The notes below the pieces were generated by a model. The model was not told the origin of the DNA and made no database searches. It saw nothing but the letters and a program-made list of their open reading frames with translations. This document shows positions 26,851 through 34,990 of a DNA stretch of 64,000 nucleotides, in pieces; position 1 is the stretch's first letter, and every line of letters starts with the position of its first letter. Origin of the DNA: Phycisphaerales bacterium (GTDB lineage Bacteria; Planctomycetota; Phycisphaerae; Phycisphaerales; UBA1924); assembly GCA_019744815.1 (NCBI GenBank), contig JAIEUA010000002.1, positions 1 through 64,000 on the forward strand, given 5' to 3'. The translations under genes were made by a program, and so were the position numbers.

Positions 26851-27267
26851 ATGACCAAAGAAGACCTGCGACTCGAAGACATCCGCGTCCTCATCGTCGA
26901 CGACGACCGCGACGTGCTCGAGACCTTCGACGCCGCGTTCCAGTCCGAGGGCGCGCTGACGCAGCTCGCGACCGACGGCAACGAAGCGGTGCAGATCTGC
27001 AACGACGATCCGCCGGACATCGTCATCCTCGACATGATGCTGCCCAAGCGCTCGGGCTTCCTCGTGCTCGAGAAGATCAAGGGATTCGCCGACGCCCCGA
27101 TTGTCATCATGGTGACGGCCAACGAAGGGCGGCGCCATCAGGCCTACGCCGAATCGCTCGGTGTTGACCGCTACCTCATCAAGCCCGTGCCGCTGGATCA
27201 CTTGCTCGACGCCGCGGTCACGCTGCTCGACGAGGAAGACAAGCGCGACGAAGCCCGGGGCGAGTGA
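26851..27267 (+). CDS. Single-domain response regulator (CheY-like)
   Basis: The 138-residue protein is a receiver domain only. The acidic pocket is D17-D18 (VLIVDDDRDV), the phosphoacceptor D61 (IVILDMMLP), the switch threonine T89 (VIMVTAN) and the conserved lysine K111 (YLIKPVP). With no output domain it must act by binding a partner when phosphorylated by a histidine kinase. No kinase lies nearby. The ATG at 26851 has GAGGGG upstream and starts right at the receiver fold; the longer open frame is rejected. Confidence 0.92.
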   Translation: MTKEDLRLEDIRVLIVDDDRDVLETFDAAFQSEGALTQLATDGNEAVQICNDDPPDIVILDMMLPKRSGFLVLEKIKGFADAPIVIMVTANEGRRHQAYAESLGVDRYLIKPVPLDHLLDAAVTLLDEEDKRDEARGE

Positions 27268-27330
27268 ACCGCTCGCGTCTGTAGAGATCGCTCGTCACTT
27301 TCGGGCGCTCAAGCTCGCATTGAACGCGAA

Positions 27331-27466
27331 GACGGCGAGGCTGAGGAGGCTTGGCGACGAAGCCTCGGATCGTTTGGAACAAGCGTGTCGAACGCCGAGT
27401 GAGAAGTTGGGGGACGTCGCTCCGGGCTATCCGAGGCTTCCTCGCGGACTCGTCAGCCTCGGCGTC
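27331..27466. repeat. REP-like doublet, copy A
   Basis: Two imperfect hairpins, each bounded by CGAGGCT and AGCCTCG, lie at 27331-27372 and 27427-27466 with a 54-bp spacer. Both arms recur as reverse complements, in swapped order, at 34811-34941, while the spacer does not. This is the layout of bacterial paired REP sequences. Confidence 0.75.
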
Positions 27467-27493
27467 TTTGTCGCTTCGTGGTCATTCTCGACC

Positions 27494-28117
27494 TCACGGC
27501 GTCCCCGACATGAACTGAATCGACAGCGGCTTGATGCTCGTCGCCTGCCACGCCTCGCCGCTCTTCTTCCAATCGATCGCCCACCACGAGATGTGCGGGA
27601 AGTTCCAGTCCGCGGGCGTGACGCGGACGCGGACCTGGGTCTTCATCCGATCCGCTCCGTCCGCGGCGACTTGCAGTTCCTGGATCATCCAGTCCTTCAC
27701 CTTGTACGTCTGCCCCAGCTCGCGCTGCACCGCGGCGATGGTTCCAGCTTTGTCCAGCCCGCCCGAGGCGCGGAAGTACGTGAGCCGCACAGTGTCGTCG
27801 AGCAGCGATTGCAGCCGGGGGACGTTCACCCCGGCCGTCGCGCCAACCAGATCGTGCGTCGCCAGCGCTACACGCTCGCGATCGGTGATGACGAATCGTG
27901 CCGTGAGATACAACCCGCCGCACGCCACCAGCCCGCCCGCCAGCCACGCGAACGCGCCCTTCACGCTCCCCGCTCGGCGTTGCCACATCGAGCCCACCAG
28001 CGCCACCAGCAGCACCGCCGCCAGAAGCAGCCACGGCTGCTCGAACAGCAGCACCGGCAGCAGCGAGGGTTCGGGCAGCGGAGGAGGATCGTTCAAGCCG
28101 GGAACATTGGATTGCAT
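27494..28117 (-). CDS. Membrane protein with NTF2-like C-terminal domain
   Basis: The 207-residue protein has two hydrophobic segments (PWLLLAAVLLVALVGSMW, about 28-46, and GAFAWLAGGLVACGGLYL, about 53-72) and a soluble domain of about 130 residues. That domain starts DRERVALATHDLVGATAGVN and contains VPRLQSLLDDTVRLTYF, suggesting an NTF2/SnoaL-like fold of the kind planctomycetes attach to small membrane anchors. The ATG at 28117 follows AAGGA; the open frame continues upstream without features. Function unknown. Confidence 0.65.
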   Translation of the reverse strand: MQSNVPGLNDPPPLPEPSLLPVLLFEQPWLLLAAVLLVALVGSMWQRRAGSVKGAFAWLAGGLVACGGLYLTARFVITDRERVALATHDLVGATAGVNVPRLQSLLDDTVRLTYFRASGGLDKAGTIAAVQRELGQTYKVKDWMIQELQVAADGADRMKTQVRVRVTPADWNFPHISWWAIDWKKSGEAWQATSIKPLSIQFMSGTP

Positions 28118-28454
28118 CGACGCATCCTTGCTTGTCAGACGCCCCACCGCGGCGCACGGACCGGCGGCCCGCATCCTGCGGCTCGCCCTCGCCGCGGCCC
28201 GCCGCGTTGCCATACGCCAGCAGATCGCGCGCGGGTTCAAGGGATTGATGGTGTGGAAAAGACTACCCGTCTCGCGTTGAGCGAGGTTGGAGCAGTCCCA
28301 GCGTGATGCTGTACACCGGGACGCGTCCCCACGAGACCCGGAGATCGCAATGTACCGGCAAGCGCGTCTCGCCGCAAGCCGATCGCGTGAAGAGTGCGCC
28401 AACAAAGCACATTCTCGGACGCCGACGTCCGATCGCGAGCCCGCCGCGACAACG
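28118..28454. other. Intergenic region without a recognised feature
   Basis: I see no gene here. The region is upstream of the membrane protein at 27494-28117 and downstream of the convergently placed terminator at 28457-28487. On the minus strand CTTGCCGGTACATTG (about 28343-28357) has a TACATT hexamer that could be a -10. Otherwise unremarkable. Confidence 0.4.
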
Positions 28455-28487
28455 AAAAAGCCCGGCTTCGCGCCGGGCTTTGTTTCA
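28455..28487 (-). terminator. Intrinsic terminator after the S8 protease gene
   Basis: AAAGCCCGGC/GCCGGGCTTT is a 10-bp stem with a 5-nt loop. On the minus strand it is followed by TTCGTTG after the T-run of the stem. It lies 19 bp past the stop of the protease gene. The A/T-rich flanks on both sides could make it bidirectional. Confidence 0.8.
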
Positions 28488-28505
28488 TGCGGGATGTATC
28501 AACGC

Positions 28506-29906
28506 TCAACGGATCGCGTTGTTCACATTCAGGCAACCGCCCGTGACGGTCTTGCCAGAGAGGCTCGTCAGCGGCTTGGTGGTGCTCAGGATCTTGCTCC
28601 GCACCTGGGAGTACGTCCAGGTCGGGTTCTTGCTCCAGACCAGCGCGACCGCGCCCGTGACGTGCGGCGTCGCCATCGACGTGCCGTCGAGGTACACGTA
28701 CGACGACGTCGAGCTGTTGTAGCTGCTGGCGATCGTCACGCCCGGGGCCGCCAGATCCACGCTGGTCGCGCCGTAATTCGAGAACGTCGCGAGCTTGTTG
28801 TCGTTATCGATCGCGGCCACCGCGATGATGTTGTCCTGCGTGTAGCTGGCCGGGTAGGACGGGATCGAGTCGTTGTTGTCACCCCGGCCGTCCGCGCCGC
28901 CGTTGCCGGCCGCCGCGACGATCAGGTGCCCCGCGGTGCGTGCGTTCGAGATCGCGGTGTTGAGCGCCGAGGATGCGGCGCCGCCACCCCACGAGTGGTT
29001 GCTCACCTTGATGCCCTTGGCGACGCAGTAGTTGATGGCGTTGATCGCGGCCGTGACGGAGATCGAACCGCTGGCCGATCCGATCTTGAGCGCGGCGAGC
29101 TTGACGTTCCAGCAGACGCCGGTGACGCCCAGCCCGTTGTTGCCGACGGCGCCGACGGTGCCCGCGGTGTGCGTGCCGTGCCCGTTGTCGTCGGTTGGGT
29201 TGCTGTCGTTGTTGAAGAAGTCCCAGCCGTTGACGTCATCGACGTAGCCGTTGCCGTCGTCGTCGATGCCGTTGCCGGCGATCTCGCCGGGGTTCTGCCA
29301 GATGTTGGCGGCGAGGTCCTGGTGGTTCAGCAGGATGCCCGAGTCGCACATGCCGACGACGAAGGAGGACGAGCCGGTCCAGACGTCCCACGCGAGATTG
29401 GCGTCGATGTCGGCGTTGGCCGTGCCGCGGTCGCGATTGACCGTCTGGCCGGTGTTGTTCATGCCCCAGAGCAGGCTGTAATAGCTGTCGTTGGGCGTGG
29501 CGTTCAGATGGAAGATGTAGTCGGGCTCGGCGAACTCGACGATGCCCAGCTCGGCGCCGATCTCGCGCGCGAGGAACACCATGTTGTCCACGCTGTCGTT
29601 GATGGTGACGTGCTCGAGGTCGGCCTGGCCGAGCTTCTCGATACGGCGCATCTCCATCAGGCCGTAGAACACGTCCTTGTCTTCCTGCGAGACGCCGTCG
29701 AAGAACTTCACGATGATCGAGGTCGGGTCGTGCTGCAGCGTCGGGTCTTCATCGATCAGGATGTTGCGGTTCTGACGCCACGCCTGGGTCCAGTCGCCCG
29801 GGCCTTGGGCCTTGACCGGTCCGCTGTTGAGCGGAGCCGCGAGCACCGACGCGCACATTCCGGACGCCAAAGCGATAGCCATCAAGCCGATCGAGCTCTT
29901 CTGCAT
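28506..29906 (-). CDS. Secreted S8 family serine peptidase (subtilase)
   Basis: The 466-residue protein has a signal peptide (SIGLMAIALASGMCASVLAA), an inhibitor-like propeptide (about 35-135, containing SIIVKFFDGVSQEDKD and FAEPDYIFHL) and a subtilisin domain. The catalytic triad is D188 (GMCDSGIL), H243 (NGHGTHTAG) and S410 (DGTSMATPH), with the oxyanion asparagine in AAAGNGGADG. An acidic, calcium-binding-like insert (GNGIDDDGNGYVDD) lies between D and H. No C-terminal anchor or dockerin is attached, so it may be released. GGGAAGGAC precedes ATG 29906. Confidence 0.95.
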   Translation of the reverse strand: MQKSSIGLMAIALASGMCASVLAAPLNSGPVKAQGPGDWTQAWRQNRNILIDEDPTLQHDPTSIIVKFFDGVSQEDKDVFYGLMEMRRIEKLGQADLEHVTINDSVDNMVFLAREIGAELGIVEFAEPDYIFHLNATPNDSYYSLLWGMNNTGQTVNRDRGTANADIDANLAWDVWTGSSSFVVGMCDSGILLNHQDLAANIWQNPGEIAGNGIDDDGNGYVDDVNGWDFFNNDSNPTDDNGHGTHTAGTVGAVGNNGLGVTGVCWNVKLAALKIGSASGSISVTAAINAINYCVAKGIKVSNHSWGGGAASSALNTAISNARTAGHLIVAAAGNGGADGRGDNNDSIPSYPASYTQDNIIAVAAIDNDNKLATFSNYGATSVDLAAPGVTIASSYNSSTSSYVYLDGTSMATPHVTGAVALVWSKNPTWTYSQVRSKILSTTKPLTSLSGKTVTGGCLNVNNAIR

Positions 29907-29995
29907 GAACGTGTCCTTCCCCTGTTGAAGGTGGTTCGACCGCGGCGTGGCGGGACCCAGCATCCCGCCGACCCACGAGACCGCGGCGGGAAACG

Positions 29996-30024
29996 AGACT
30001 AACACGTCCGAAAAGTTTCTGCAA
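29996..30024 (-). promoter_or_regulatory. Candidate promoter of the S8 protease gene
   Basis: On the minus strand TTGCAG is followed after exactly 17 bp by TAGTCT. The start of transcription would be about 85 nt before the ATG at 29906. Confidence 0.4.
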
Positions 30025-30113
30025 ACAAGAGCACCGATTTCGGGGAGCGTATATCTGCTTTCGTGCTCAGATCTGCGCTCTTCGATCGGACACGGACTCG
30101 ACAGAAGTCGGAT

Positions 30114-30545
30114 TCACTTCGGAGCCGGGGAAAGGCCCGGGGTGGAGTTCGCGGCGTCCGCCGGATCAATCTGCTTCCGCAGCTCATCCGCTCGCGCCGT
30201 CAGCTCGGTCTCGAGCTGCGTCTTGGGAGTCGTCGACTCCTTGCTCGGCTCCAGCGTGAAGTGCCACGACGTCGTGTTCTCGATCGGGAGCGGCGCCGTC
30301 ACCAGATCCAGCGGCGGGCGCTGGTGCAGCGGGGTGTACGCCGTCTTGTGCGTCCGCAAAGGCTCGAAGCCATCCTTGCGGAGCAGGACGTCGTACTCGC
30401 CGTAGTGCAGGAACGAGGCCTTCAAGGGCGTGCGCCCCAGCTCCACATCGTTCACCCACACGAGCGCGCCGCTGGGCTCGCTGGTGATCTCCAGCGTCCG
30501 GCGAGAGCAACCGGTGAGCGCCACCGCGAGCAAGGCGAAAGGCAT
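30114..30545 (-). CDS. PEGA-domain lipoprotein
   Basis: The 143-residue protein has a lipoprotein signal (MPFALLAVALTGC) and a PEGA domain (TLEITSEPSGALVWVNDVEL, GRTPLKASFLHYGEYDVLLR, KDGFEPLR), a beta fold found in surface and envelope proteins. A glutamate- and threonine-rich tail follows. The start is uncertain because a dispersed repeat lies across the 5' end: ATG 30545 begins the lipoprotein signal directly and is preferred over ATG 30602. It lies downstream of lptB on the same strand, which fits an envelope role. Confidence 0.8.
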   Translation of the reverse strand: MPFALLAVALTGCSRRTLEITSEPSGALVWVNDVELGRTPLKASFLHYGEYDVLLRKDGFEPLRTHKTAYTPLHQRPPLDLVTAPLPIENTTSWHFTLEPSKESTTPKTQLETELTARADELRKQIDPADAANSTPGLSPAPK

Positions 30546-30548
30546 CGC

Positions 30549-30648
30549 ACCGCGGAGGACGCGGAGAACGCGGAGAGAACATCGAGGGGTGGTCCAGGGC
30601 ATCGCTGTTTCTTCTTCTCGGCGTCCTCTGCGTTCTCCGCGGTGAGCG
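30549..30648. repeat. Inverted pair of CGCGGAGAACGCGGAG-type repeats
   Basis: ACCGCGGAGGACGCGGAGAA (30549-30568 and on to 30580) and its inverted relative CTCGGCGTCCTCTGCGTTCT (30616-30635 and flanks) flank a 30-bp spacer. Such GAGGACGCGGAGAACGC elements are widely dispersed in many bacterial genomes. The pair sits between lptB and the PEGA gene. Confidence 0.6.
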
Positions 30649-30651
30649 TTT

Positions 30652-31473
30652 TCACTTCGTCCCGTTGACCGCCGCACGCCGCTCCGGCAGGTGATCGAAC
30701 TCGTCGCCGCGGAAGAGCGAGCCCAGGTACGCCCGCTTCACCATCTCGTCGTTGATGAGCTGCCGCGGCGTGCCTTCCGCGAGCTTGCGTCCGCTGTCGA
30801 GAATGTACGACCGGTCGCACACCCGCAAGGTCTGCTGCACGTTGTGATCGGTGATCAGAAACGCGATCCCTTCCTGCCCCGGGCCGTGATCATGGGCCAG
30901 GCGCCGGATCTCGCTCTGCAGGTCCTCGACCGCGATCGGGTCGACGCCGCTGAAGGGCTCGTCGAGCAGGATCAGCTTCGGGTTGGTGACCAGCGCCCGC
31001 GCGATCTCGAGCTTCCGCCGCTCGCCGCCGCTGCAGGTGCGGGCCAGATGATGGGCCTTGTGCGACAGGCTGAACCGCTCCAGGAGCTCCGTGGCTCGCT
31101 TGCGCCGCTCGTGCCGGCGAAGGCCGGTGGTCTCAAGGATCGCCAGGAGGTTCTGCTCGCAGGTCAGCCGCTGGAAGATGCTCGGCTCTTGCGACAGGTA
31201 TCCCATCCCCAGCCGCGCCCGCTTGTACATGGGGAGCGTGGTGATGTCCTTGCCGTCAAAGAACACGCGGCCATCACCCGTGCCGCCACCCAGCGCGGCG
31301 GCCGGATCGGCGTCGATCATGCCGATCGTCATCCGGAAGCTGGTCGTCTTGCCCGCGCCGTTGCGACCGAGCAGCCCGACGATTTCGCCGCGTTCAACAT
31401 GGAACGACACGTCGTCCACGACGACGCGGCCGGCATAAGTCTTGTGAAGCTTGACGCACTGCAGCAGGGGCAC
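30652..31473 (-). CDS. lptB: LPS export ABC transporter ATP-binding protein LptB
   Basis: LptB is the ATPase that, with LptF/LptG, extracts lipopolysaccharide from the inner membrane for transport to the surface. The 273-residue protein has Walker A GRNGAGKT (36-43), Q95 in the Q-loop, signature CSGGE (147-151), Walker B LILLDEP (167-173) and the H-loop in ITDHNV. The insertion at about 57-68 (AAALGGGTGDG) is longer than usual, and the C-terminal tail after the LptB core adds about 20 residues. The start is taken at GTG 31473, where homology begins. No other lpt gene is in the window except perhaps envelope neighbours. Confidence 0.92.
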   Translation of the reverse strand: MPLLQCVKLHKTYAGRVVVDDVSFHVERGEIVGLLGRNGAGKTTSFRMTIGMIDADPAAALGGGTGDGRVFFDGKDITTLPMYKRARLGMGYLSQEPSIFQRLTCEQNLLAILETTGLRRHERRKRATELLERFSLSHKAHHLARTCSGGERRKLEIARALVTNPKLILLDEPFSGVDPIAVEDLQSEIRRLAHDHGPGQEGIAFLITDHNVQQTLRVCDRSYILDSGRKLAEGTPRQLINDEMVKRAYLGSLFRGDEFDHLPERRAAVNGTK

Positions 31474-31522
31474 GCAGACATCATACGAACCCTCCGCGCG
31501 CTCCGAATGCAGTCTTGCAGAA

Positions 31523-31615
31523 GCGAGCCGGGGCGTCCTCACCCCGGCGGCGAGGCTTCGGGGCTGCACGCGAGTTCCGACGCAACCGCACCGGGGCGAA
31601 GACGCCCCGGCTCAC
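31523..31615. repeat. GCCGGGGCGTCCTC-family inverted pair
   Basis: AGCGAGCCGGGGCGTCCTCA (31522-31541) and its inverted partner GGGGCGAAGACGCCCCGGCT (31592-31611) flank a spacer. Single copies of the same element lie at 47303-47333 and 59953-59977. Confidence 0.65.
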
Positions 31616-31627
31616 TCGTGCGGTTCA

Positions 31628-31996
31628 TCACACCAGCCGCAGGCACATCGGGTACCGAAAGTACTCGCCCTTATTGGCAGCGATCGCCCCCCGCACCGCG
31701 CCGTAGATGTTCAGCGCAATCAGCGGGATGTACAGCACCGCGAGTATGCCGCAGGTCGCGACCGCCAGAATCGGGATGATCACCAGCGTGTACAACGCCA
31801 TCGAGATCTGAAAGTTCGTCGCCTCCCGCCCGTGGTCATCCAGGAAGGGCTGTTCCTTCTTGAGCTGCCACATGATCACCGCTGCGATGATCGGCACCAC
31901 GATCGGCCCGGCAAAGTGCGCGATCAGCGGCACAACGTGCTGAAAGGTCGCGTAGCTCCGGTCGTTCTCGCTGCTTGTTGCCACGTCGAAGCTCAC
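31628..31996 (-). CDS. DUF4870 membrane protein
   Basis: The 122-residue protein has three hydrophobic segments: FAGPIVVPIIAAVIMW (about 28-44), the central MALYTLVIIPILAVATCGIL and the adjoining LYIPLIALNIYGAVRG. The diagnostic DUF4870 phrase is FLDDHGREATNFQIS between the first two. The family's function is unknown. The start is GTG 31996, preceded by GGGAGG at good spacing. It lies upstream of lptB on the same strand, 154 bp away across a repeat. Confidence 0.85.
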   Translation of the reverse strand: MSFDVATSSENDRSYATFQHVVPLIAHFAGPIVVPIIAAVIMWQLKKEQPFLDDHGREATNFQISMALYTLVIIPILAVATCGILAVLYIPLIALNIYGAVRGAIAANKGEYFRYPMCLRLV

Positions 31997-32037
31997 AGGG
32001 CCTCCCGCACATTCTTGGGAGGATGCCCCGCCGGCTT

Positions 32038-32619
32038 TCAGGCCGCCTCGCCCCGGGCGGCGGGGCTCACCTTGCCGTCACCCGCCATGGACCCGGCCTT
32101 ATTGGCCCTGTACACCAGCACACACCACAGGAACACCGGCGCGAACAGAATCGACGCCGCGGGCCAGATCATGAACTGAGGCACCGGCGAGAAGATCGCC
32201 AGCAGCACCGGCACCGACCAATACGCCAGCGACACCGGGATCGGCACCCACTTGGGCGTCTTGAGCGCCAGCTGCTGCGTCGCGTCCCGCAGCGGGCCCG
32301 ACTTCTCCTTGATCTGGTTGGTCAGCTTCTTCGCCCACACAAACTCGCTCGCCAGGATCGCCAGCCCGATCGGCCCCAGCACGCTGAACCCCGGACCCGG
32401 CAAGGGCGAGATCACGATGCCCACGATGATCACAGTGGTGCCCGCGATCAGAATCCACAGCCGGCGGCTGTTACGCCGGAGCACCTCGACCGCCGCCGCC
32501 CCCTTCGCCCGGGCGACCTGAAACCGCGTGTCGAAGATGCCGTAGATCAAGAGGCACGCCAGCACCGACAGCAGCGTGAGTTCGAACCAGAAATTGAAGA
32601 TGGGCAGTGTGACGGCCAT
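32038..32619 (-). CDS. PGPGW-type membrane protein
   Basis: The 193-residue protein has an N-terminal helix (FWFELTLLSVLACLLIYGIF), a central pair (LWILIAGTTVIIVGIVISPL and VLGPIGLAILASEFVWAKKL) and two C-terminal helices. LPGPGFSVLGPIGLAILASE matches the PGPGW family of small transmembrane proteins, where the motif forms a loop between helices. Function unknown. ATG 32619 starts at the first helix; upstream sequence in frame lacks support. The DUF4870 gene follows 42 bp later on the same strand, so they may be co-transcribed. Confidence 0.8.
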   Translation of the reverse strand: MAVTLPIFNFWFELTLLSVLACLLIYGIFDTRFQVARAKGAAAVEVLRRNSRRLWILIAGTTVIIVGIVISPLPGPGFSVLGPIGLAILASEFVWAKKLTNQIKEKSGPLRDATQQLALKTPKWVPIPVSLAYWSVPVLLAIFSPVPQFMIWPAASILFAPVFLWCVLVYRANKAGSMAGDGKVSPAARGEAA

Positions 32620-32775
32620 GCGTGAGTCGATGCAGTTCGGCGATGCGGGTCCGAAATAGAAGGCCGCTATTGAAGGCCGACACCGCACCCGACCGGGCGG
32701 TCCGGAATCCGGAATGCCGCCGCCGCCACTACGCTCGACTCGCCCACTGGTTCGGTCCCGCCCGGGCGTGATTTC

Positions 32776-33066
32776 ATGGCCGTGCTCACCGCCGACAACT
32801 CCGACGTTCTGATCCGGCTCAAGGTCGTGCCCGGCTCCTCGCGCGACGCGCTGGCGGGCGTGCTGGGCGATCGCCTCAAAGTCAAAGTCGCCGCCGCCCC
32901 CGAGGCGGGCAAGGCCAACGCCGCGGTCTGCGAACTCCTCGCCCGCGCCTTGGGCCTCAAGCCCCGCGATGTCACCATCGAGAGCGGCCAGACCTCGCCC
33001 GAAAAGACCGCCCGCGCCCGAGGCGTCTTGATCGAAACCGCCGCGAGCAAGCTCAGCATCCGCTGA
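32776..33066 (+). CDS. DUF167 (YggU) family protein
   Basis: The 96-residue protein matches the YggU/DUF167 family: VLIRLKVVPGSSRDALAGVL, LKVKVAAAPEAGKANAAVCE and LLARALGLKPRDVTIESGQT, ending in conserved basic residues (TSPEKTARARG). The family is a small alpha/beta fold of unknown function, often encoded beside YggT-type membrane genes. Length is normal. The gene is alone on its strand. Confidence 0.92.
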   Translation: MAVLTADNSDVLIRLKVVPGSSRDALAGVLGDRLKVKVAAAPEAGKANAAVCELLARALGLKPRDVTIESGQTSPEKTARARGVLIETAASKLSIR

Positions 33067-33079
33067 CCGCCGCGCCTCC

Positions 33080-33240
33080 TCTCCCCGCGAGCGGGGAGAG
33101 GACGACTCGACGCAACGCGTCGAGTCAGGTGAGGGGACTGCGGGTACCTACACGATGCAACTTCCAAACGCCCTACACCCCTCCCCGGTCTCGCCAAGCC
33201 TCGACCACCCCTCCCCGCTTCGCGGGGCGGGGAAGCGCAA
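33080..33240. repeat. Palindromic spacer sequences upstream of the aldehyde dehydrogenase
   Basis: CTCTCCCCGCGAGCGGGGAGAG (33080-33101) and GACTCGACGCAACGCGTCGAGTC (about 33104-33126) are perfect or near-perfect palindromes, and CCTCCCCGCTTCGCGGGGCGGGG follows at 33211-33233. The region up to the ATG at 33289 holds no gene. Confidence 0.5.
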
Positions 33241-33288
33241 GCGTCTCCAGAATCCAACCCCCAAAATCCAACCTCCATCAGATCACTA

Positions 33289-34776
33289 ATGTTCCGTGTG
33301 CCCACCCCTCTCACCACCTCTGCCTGGCCCCTGGGCCGCCGCCTGAATTGGGTCGGCGCCTTCCGCCGCCTCGTCGCCACGCGTCAGGACGACCTGATCG
33401 AGGCGATGCAGGCCGACATCGCCAAGCCGCGCTTCGAGGGTCTCGTCGGCGACGTCGCCCCGCTGCTCGCGGCCTGCGCCTGGGTCGAGAAGCACGGCGC
33501 CCGCATCCTCAAGCCCCGCCGCCTCCCCGGCGGCGGCGTGCTCTCCACCGCCACCCGCGGCATCGTCACCCGCGCTCCGCTCGGTCGCGTCGCCATCATC
33601 GCCACCTGGAACTACCCCGTCCAACTCCTCGGCATCGAGATGGTCCAGGCCATCGCCGCCGGCAACCGCGTGACCGTCAAGCCCTCCGAGAACTCTCCCC
33701 GCTCGCAGACGCTGCTCCTCGATCTTGCGCTCGAAGCCGGCCGCCAGACCCAAATGCCCGACGGATGGCTCACCCGCACCGACGCCAGCCGCGAGGCCGG
33801 TGCGTCGCTGCTGCGCGACAACGCGTTTGACCATGTCGTCTTCACCGGCAGCACCAGCGTCGGCCGCGCCATCGCCGAGACGCTCGCTCCTCGTCTCGTC
33901 TCCAGCACCCTCGAACTCTCCGGCCGCGACAGCGCGTTCGTGCTCGACGACGCCGATCCCGAGTTGGCCGCCGACGCGATCTGGAACGGCATCACCATGA
34001 ACGCCGGTCAGACCTGCATGGCTCCCCGCCGCGCCCTGGTCGACGAAAAGGTCTACGCCGAGTTCGTCCGGCGCCTGATGGCCCGCGCCGGCGCCGCCCG
34101 CCCGCTGCCGCTCGTCAACGAACGCGCCGCCGGCGAGATCCACGCGCTCGCGCTGCAGGCCCACGAGCAAGGCTGCCGCTCCCTCAGCGGCGTGGTGGAG
34201 CCGCCCGTCGCCGACGCCCAGGGCATCCGCCGCCTCATCCGCCCCATGGTCTTTGCCGATTGCCCGCGAAACGCGTCGCTCATCGAAGGCCGCCACTTCG
34301 GCCCGCTGCTCGCGGTCGTCCGCGTCCGCGATCTCGAAGACGCGCTCACGCTCCACGACGGAGTCGACCAAGTGCTGACCACGGCCGTCTTCACCAAAGA
34401 CCCCTCGCGCGTTGACGCGTTCCGCGAGCGTCTCCGCTCCACCATCGTCACCGTCAACGACTGCCTGCTCCCCACCGCTCACGCCTCCGTCGGCCTCAGC
34501 GGCCACGGCGCCTCGGGCTGGGGCGTCACCAAGGGCGAAGAAGGCCTCCTTGCCATGACGCGGCCGCTGTACACCACCACCACCTCGCCGCTGCTCCGCT
34601 TCTCGATGTCCACGGTCACCCCCGCCATCGAGCAGGGCATGGCCAAGTTCGTCCGCTGGTGGTTCGGCGGCACGCGAGTCCGTGAGACACCCCGCGCAAC
34701 GACCGACACTCGATCCGCTTCCACCCAAACCCAACCGCACGAGCCGTTGCCGCTCGAGTCCTCCCTCGGTCGCTAG
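33289..34776 (+). CDS. Aldehyde dehydrogenase family protein
   Basis: The 495-residue protein is an NAD(P)-dependent aldehyde dehydrogenase. Landmarks are the N-terminal IATWNYPVQL (oxyanion asparagine), cofactor-binding GSTSVGRAIAE, the general base glutamate in TLELSGRDSAFV and the catalytic cysteine in NAGQTCMAPRR. The arrangement resembles class 3-type enzymes with short N termini. A serine/threonine- and proline-rich tail follows the core, without a membrane segment. Its substrate is unknown. It is not in an operon. There is no strong SD at ATG 33289. Confidence 0.92.
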   Translation: MFRVPTPLTTSAWPLGRRLNWVGAFRRLVATRQDDLIEAMQADIAKPRFEGLVGDVAPLLAACAWVEKHGARILKPRRLPGGGVLSTATRGIVTRAPLGRVAIIATWNYPVQLLGIEMVQAIAAGNRVTVKPSENSPRSQTLLLDLALEAGRQTQMPDGWLTRTDASREAGASLLRDNAFDHVVFTGSTSVGRAIAETLAPRLVSSTLELSGRDSAFVLDDADPELAADAIWNGITMNAGQTCMAPRRALVDEKVYAEFVRRLMARAGAARPLPLVNERAAGEIHALALQAHEQGCRSLSGVVEPPVADAQGIRRLIRPMVFADCPRNASLIEGRHFGPLLAVVRVRDLEDALTLHDGVDQVLTTAVFTKDPSRVDAFRERLRSTIVTVNDCLLPTAHASVGLSGHGASGWGVTKGEEGLLAMTRPLYTTTTSPLLRFSMSTVTPAIEQGMAKFVRWWFGGTRVRETPRATTDTRSASTQTQPHEPLPLESSLGR

Positions 34777-34810
34777 ACCTGTTTCACTTCGTGCGTATCG
34801 CAGTTTGTGG

Positions 34811-34941
34811 GACGCCGAGGCTGACGAGTCCGCGAGGAAGCCTCGGATCGCTCGCAGCAGTAACGTCCAGATTTGCATCAGCTTCGACGACCACACCCGA
34901 TGGGTCCGAGGCTTCGTCGAAGACTCCTCAGCCTCGGCGTC
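34811..34941. repeat. REP-like doublet, copy B (inverted)
   Basis: The two arms at 34811-34850 and 34903-34941 are the reverse complements of the arms at 27427-27466 and 27331-27372. Each arm is itself bounded by CGAGGCT/AGCCTCG. The whole doublet is therefore present in the opposite orientation with an unrelated spacer. Confidence 0.75.
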
Positions 34942-34990
34942 TGGCCGAGCGATCCGTTTGCTCTGGAACTGCTCGAGTTCCGGCGTGACC

